From: Pseudomonadota bacterium
GTDB lineage: Bacteria; Desulfobacterota; Syntrophia; Syntrophales; JADFWA01
NCBI GenBank assembly: GCA_015222855.1
Contig: JADFWA010000350.1
Coordinates: 1 to 8,322 of the forward strand
Length of the DNA: 8,322 nt
Reading direction: 5' to 3'
The notes under the pieces were generated by a model. The model was not told the DNA's origin, did not search any database, and saw only the letters and a list, made by a program, of their open reading frames with translations. Both the position numbers and the translations under genes were made by a program. Position 1 is the first letter of the stretch; each line of letters opens with the position of its first letter. Below are positions 6,548 to 8,322 of this stretch, in pieces.

Positions 6548-6622
6548 TGGCTGGGGCGGGAGGATTCGAACCTCCGAATGCAAGAACCAAAGTCTTGTGT
6601 CTTACCGCTTGACGACGCCCCA
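6548..6622 (-). tRNA. tRNA-Gln (anticodon UUG)
   Basis: On the minus strand the sequence folds as a complete cloverleaf. The acceptor stem is TGGGGCG/CGCCCCA with all seven pairs, the anticodon stem is CAAGA/TCTTG around the loop CTTTGGT, and the T arm is GGAGG-TTCGAAT-CCTCC. Anticodon TTG (RNA UUG) reads CAA, glutamine. The D loop has AAGCGGTAA as in glutamine tRNAs, and discriminator G is followed by an encoded CCA (6550-6548). The mature body without CCA is 6551-6622. It lies between ispE and prs in the same direction, with hairpin-forming spacers on both sides, suggesting excision from the operon transcript. Confidence 0.96.
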
Positions 6623-6634
6623 ATGTATATGCAC

Positions 6635-6687
6635 AAAGCGCATGGCGCATAGCATTTTTGTTCTTTGTGCTATGTCCCATGCGCTTT
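6635..6687. repeat. 20-bp imperfect inverted repeat between ispE and tRNA-Gln
   Basis: The arm at 6635-6654 (AAAGCGCATGGCGCATAGCA) pairs with 6668-6687 with two mismatches and a 13-base loop. The left arm holds two 7-base words, GCGCATG and GCGCATA. On the minus strand it begins eight bases after the ispE stop and ends 12 bases before the tRNA 5' end. It has no T-run, so it looks more like a processing or mRNA-protecting stem than a terminator. Confidence 0.65.
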
Positions 6688-6695
6688 GCCCTTCG

Positions 6696-7535
6696 TCAAT
6701 TAATTGAGTGTGCCCTGAATACTAACCACTTTTCCTTTGCCTTCAGCCTCTCTTCCGCCTTCAACGCATCTTTTTTATCTGCAAAGATTCCGAAAACGGT
6801 CGGTCCGCTTCCGGACATCAAGGAACCGAGAGCGCCGCATGTTATTAAAAGTTCCTTTAATTCCTTAAGGATAGGGTGCAGGTTTAAAGTTACCTTTTCC
6901 AGATCGTTATGCAATTTCCTTACAATGTCATCCACTGCATAAAACCAAGGAACGATATACTTTTTTGCCTCATTTGTCAATCTTAAATTGAGACTTTCAT
7001 AAACCATTTTTGTTGAAATATCGAAGCGCGGGTTTATCAGCACAAACCATAATCGGGGAATATTCTCCGCAACCTGAAGGCGATCACCGATACCGAATGC
7101 CCAGGCTGTTTTACCGGAAACAAAAAAAGGGACATCAGCCCCAAGTTTTGCCCCCATTTTCATCAATTCATCTTTGTTATAATTGAACCCCATCAGATCA
7201 TTTAAGGTAACCAGAGTAGTGGCGGCATTTGAACTTCCGCCGCCCAGTCCTGCAGCTATCGGGATTTTCTTCCTGATTGTGATTTCTACGCCTGAAAGGC
7301 AGGATGCGTGTAAAAAAAGGGTCTTCGCGGCTCTGTAGACGATATTGTCCTCATTTTCGGGGAGAGTCGTTCCAGGGCACTTCACAACAATCCCCTTATC
7401 CCTCAGGGAAAACTCCATTTCATCATAGAGGCTTATCCTCTGCATCAGGGTTGCTATATCGTGATAGCCGTCTTTCCTTTTTCCCAGCACCCGCAGGTGA
7501 AGATTTACCTTTGCCGGCGACTTTTTTGTTACCAT
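6696..7535 (-). CDS. ispE: 4-diphosphocytidyl-2-C-methyl-D-erythritol kinase
   Basis: IspE is the ATP-dependent GHMP-family kinase of the cytosolic non-mevalonate (MEP) pathway. It phosphorylates the 2-hydroxyl of CDP-methylerythritol on the way to isoprenoid precursors. The 279 aa match the family length. Motif 1 SPAKVNLHL (6-14) includes the substrate Lys9. The ATP-binding glycine loop PIAAGLGGGSSNAAT (92-106) is intact. GADVPFF (132-138) carries catalytic Asp134, and the third motif GSLMSGSGPTVFG (237-249) is complete. The ATG at 7535 is preceded by AGAAGGGA, a moderate ribosome binding site. Downstream in the same direction lie tRNA-Gln and prs, an arrangement I recall from deltaproteobacteria. 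A repeat unit (7554-7588) ends just 18 bases before its start codon. Confidence 0.96.
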   Translation of the reverse strand: MVTKKSPAKVNLHLRVLGKRKDGYHDIATLMQRISLYDEMEFSLRDKGIVVKCPGTTLPENEDNIVYRAAKTLFLHASCLSGVEITIRKKIPIAAGLGGGSSNAATTLVTLNDLMGFNYNKDELMKMGAKLGADVPFFVSGKTAWAFGIGDRLQVAENIPRLWFVLINPRFDISTKMVYESLNLRLTNEAKKYIVPWFYAVDDIVRKLHNDLEKVTLNLHPILKELKELLITCGALGSLMSGSGPTVFGIFADKKDALKAEERLKAKEKWLVFRAHSIN

Positions 7536-7553
7536 TAATTTCCCTTCTCTTTG

Positions 7554-7588
7554 TAACTACTTAGCCACAAAGCCACCAAGGCACAAAG
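7554..7588. repeat. 35-base dispersed repeat, copy A
   Basis: This 35-base unit begins TAACTACTTAGCC and continues in 8-base words (CACAAAGC, CACCAAGG, CACAAAG). It matches copy B at 8200-8234 at 32 of 35 positions, in the same orientation. Both copies lie upstream of a minus-strand gene, here ispE. Confidence 0.8.
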
Positions 7589-7606
7589 AACGAAACAGTT
7601 TTATTA

Positions 7607-7673
7607 GTTCTATTGGTTTCATTAGTTAACTAACTAACAGAACCAATCAAACCAATTAAACCAATAGAACCAG
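7607..7673. repeat. Inverted repeat with 9-base AACCAAT words
   Basis: GTTCTATTGGTTT (7607-7619) is the exact reverse complement of 7658-7670, a 13-bp stem. The right side runs with a 9-base period from 7640: GAACCAATC, AAACCAATT, AAACCAATA, GAACCAG. The loop carries a GTTAACTAACTAAC stretch. The remainder of the 7536-7717 gap is copy A of the 35-base repeat and a GC-rich patch (7671-7711) with GGCGGCT twice. No gene was seen. Confidence 0.6.
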
Positions 7674-7717
7674 CGGCGCAGACAGGCGGCTCCGGCACAG
7701 GCAGGGCGGCTGAATGG

Positions 7718-8119
7718 TTACTTTTCTTTTACATACCTCATCCTCAATTCGAACAGTATACCTTCCAATAATTCTTTCTCTTTATCATCGAGGTTTCCCT
7801 CTGTTTTTTCTTTAAGCATGTCCAGTATATCTATAGTCTGTTTTGCCGCTGGAAGATTTTTTTCTGTCTTTTGGGATACCGGGTCGGGAAGATCGCCAAA
7901 ATGGTACATTGCGGAAGTGCTCAGGGAAAGCACAAAGGTGAAAAAATTGATCTCCGGCAGAGATATCTCTTCTTCAGCTTCTCTTTTCGGGGTTTGCTCT
8001 GCCTTCGTTGTTTTCTTCTCTTCAGCTTCTTCAGGTTCCGTCTGACGAACCTCTCCCGATTCATCAAACATCCGCCTATCCTTAACAACAAACCCTTTTT
8101 CTTCTATATCTTTTTCCAT
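7718..8119 (-). CDS. DUF1844 domain protein
   Basis: The function is unknown. The conserved C-terminal half matches the DUF1844 family, which I know from Desulfobacterota and related anaerobes. I start it at ATG 8119 (133 aa) because AGGAGG lies five bases upstream; an ATG five codons earlier (8134) has no such site and its first codons contain the SD. Residues about 1-52 are Glu/Lys-rich and probably disordered. The domain (about 55-133) contains INFFTFVLSLSTSAMYHFGD near 57-76 and DPVSQKTEKNLPAAKQTIDIL near 79-99, the pattern typical of the family, followed by an amphipathic helical end. There is no signal peptide and it is probably cytosolic. It points the same way as ispE but is 182 bases upstream across repeats, so shared transcription is uncertain. 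Confidence 0.85.
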   Translation of the reverse strand: MEKDIEEKGFVVKDRRMFDESGEVRQTEPEEAEEKKTTKAEQTPKREAEEEISLPEINFFTFVLSLSTSAMYHFGDLPDPVSQKTEKNLPAAKQTIDILDMLKEKTEGNLDDKEKELLEGILFELRMRYVKEK

Positions 8120-8124
8120 ATCTT

Positions 8125-8130
8125 CCTCCT
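8125..8130 (-). promoter_or_regulatory. Ribosome binding site deciding the DUF1844 gene start
   Basis: The minus strand reads AGGAGG five bases before the ATG at 8119-8117. It falls inside codons 2-4 of the longer frame that begins at 8134, which argues for the shorter start. Confidence 0.75.
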
Positions 8131-8148
8131 GCATTCGTAATCATTTAC

Positions 8149-8175
8149 CGCAGAGTACGCAGAGCGCGCAGAGGA
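8149..8175. repeat. Three 9-base CGCAGAG tandem words
   Basis: CGCAGAGTA, CGCAGAGCG and CGCAGAGGA follow each other with an exact 9-base period in the leader of the DUF1844 gene. I recall such CGCAGAG tracts as recurrent between genes of environmental anaerobes, though I cannot check this. Confidence 0.6.
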
Positions 8176-8199
8176 AACTATTTTTTAAGCGCTTTATCA

Positions 8200-8234
8200 T
8201 AACTACTCAGCCACAAAGGCACCAAGACACAAAG
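8200..8234. repeat. 35-base dispersed repeat, copy B
   Basis: It begins TAACTACTCAGCC and continues CACAAAGG, CACCAAGA, CACAAAG, matching copy A (7554-7588) at 32 of 35 positions. It lies upstream of the DUF1844 gene. On the minus strand the unit's end merges into TATGAT (8202-8197), a -10-like hexamer, with TTGGTG 18 bases before it. The remaining 8235-8322 is AT-rich and shows no gene. Confidence 0.8.
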
Positions 8235-8322
8235 TGTAAAAATTAATTATATTTTCCAATAATCTCCGGGAATTTTTGTTAACCAAATACCTCTTGTTAT
8301 CGTAAATTATCATATAATTTTA

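Noticed and set aside
7671..7713. Terminator of the DUF1844 gene in the GC-rich patch
   Set aside because: It has short direct repeats but no clean stem followed by a T-run on the minus strand.
8120..8134. Earlier ATG for the DUF1844 gene at 8134
   Set aside because: No ribosome binding site precedes it, and its first codons contain the AGGAGG that serves the ATG at 8119.

Overview
The window looks like a chromosomal housekeeping segment of an anaerobic Desulfobacterota (former Deltaproteobacteria) bacterium, possibly near the Syntrophales. The evidence is the gene order ispE, tRNA-Gln, prs, rplY (Ctc type), pth, ychF, which I recall from deltaproteobacterial genomes, a DUF1844 protein upstream of ispE, and a K+-dependent membrane pyrophosphatase. 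The taxonomic call is an inference from gene content and order. All recognised genes lie on the minus strand; only one small doubtful ORF is on the plus strand.

Layout from low to high coordinate. Positions 1-510 hold a plus-strand candidate locus: a foldable leader (7-120), a 72-codon ORF of no recognised family (131-349), and three tandem hairpins (369-501) ending in a T-run. Two of these hairpins carry the same anti-Shine-Dalgarno-like loop on stems that differ by a compensatory base pair. YchF (547-1641, minus) follows, with a strong ribosome binding site and a plausible promoter. Positions 1731-2110 have no gene but are dense in palindromes and short-period repeats. A strong terminator at 2118-2155 ends the minus-strand operon. 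That operon, in transcription order, is ispE (7535-6696), tRNA-Gln(UUG) (6622-6548), prs (6447-5506), rplY (5491-4832), pth (4818-4228) and hppA (4218-2167). A DUF1844 protein (8119-7718) lies upstream. The segment from 8120 to 8322 has no gene and carries two short-period repeats.

The operon joins isoprenoid precursor synthesis (IspE), PRPP supply (Prs) and translation upkeep (a 5S rRNA-binding protein, peptidyl-tRNA hydrolase, glutamine tRNA) to a pyrophosphate-driven cation pump. prs, rplY, pth and hppA are separated by only 9-14 bases, so they are probably co-transcribed. The tRNA sits between hairpin-forming spacers.

The most unusual material is non-coding. One item is the plus-strand small-ORF and anti-SD hairpin locus at the left end. 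The other is a set of degenerate 7-9 base tandem words, often arranged as inverted arms, in nearly every larger intergenic gap. One 35-base unit occurs twice with only three differences. These are reported as hypotheses, since no folding, expression or genome-wide search could be run.
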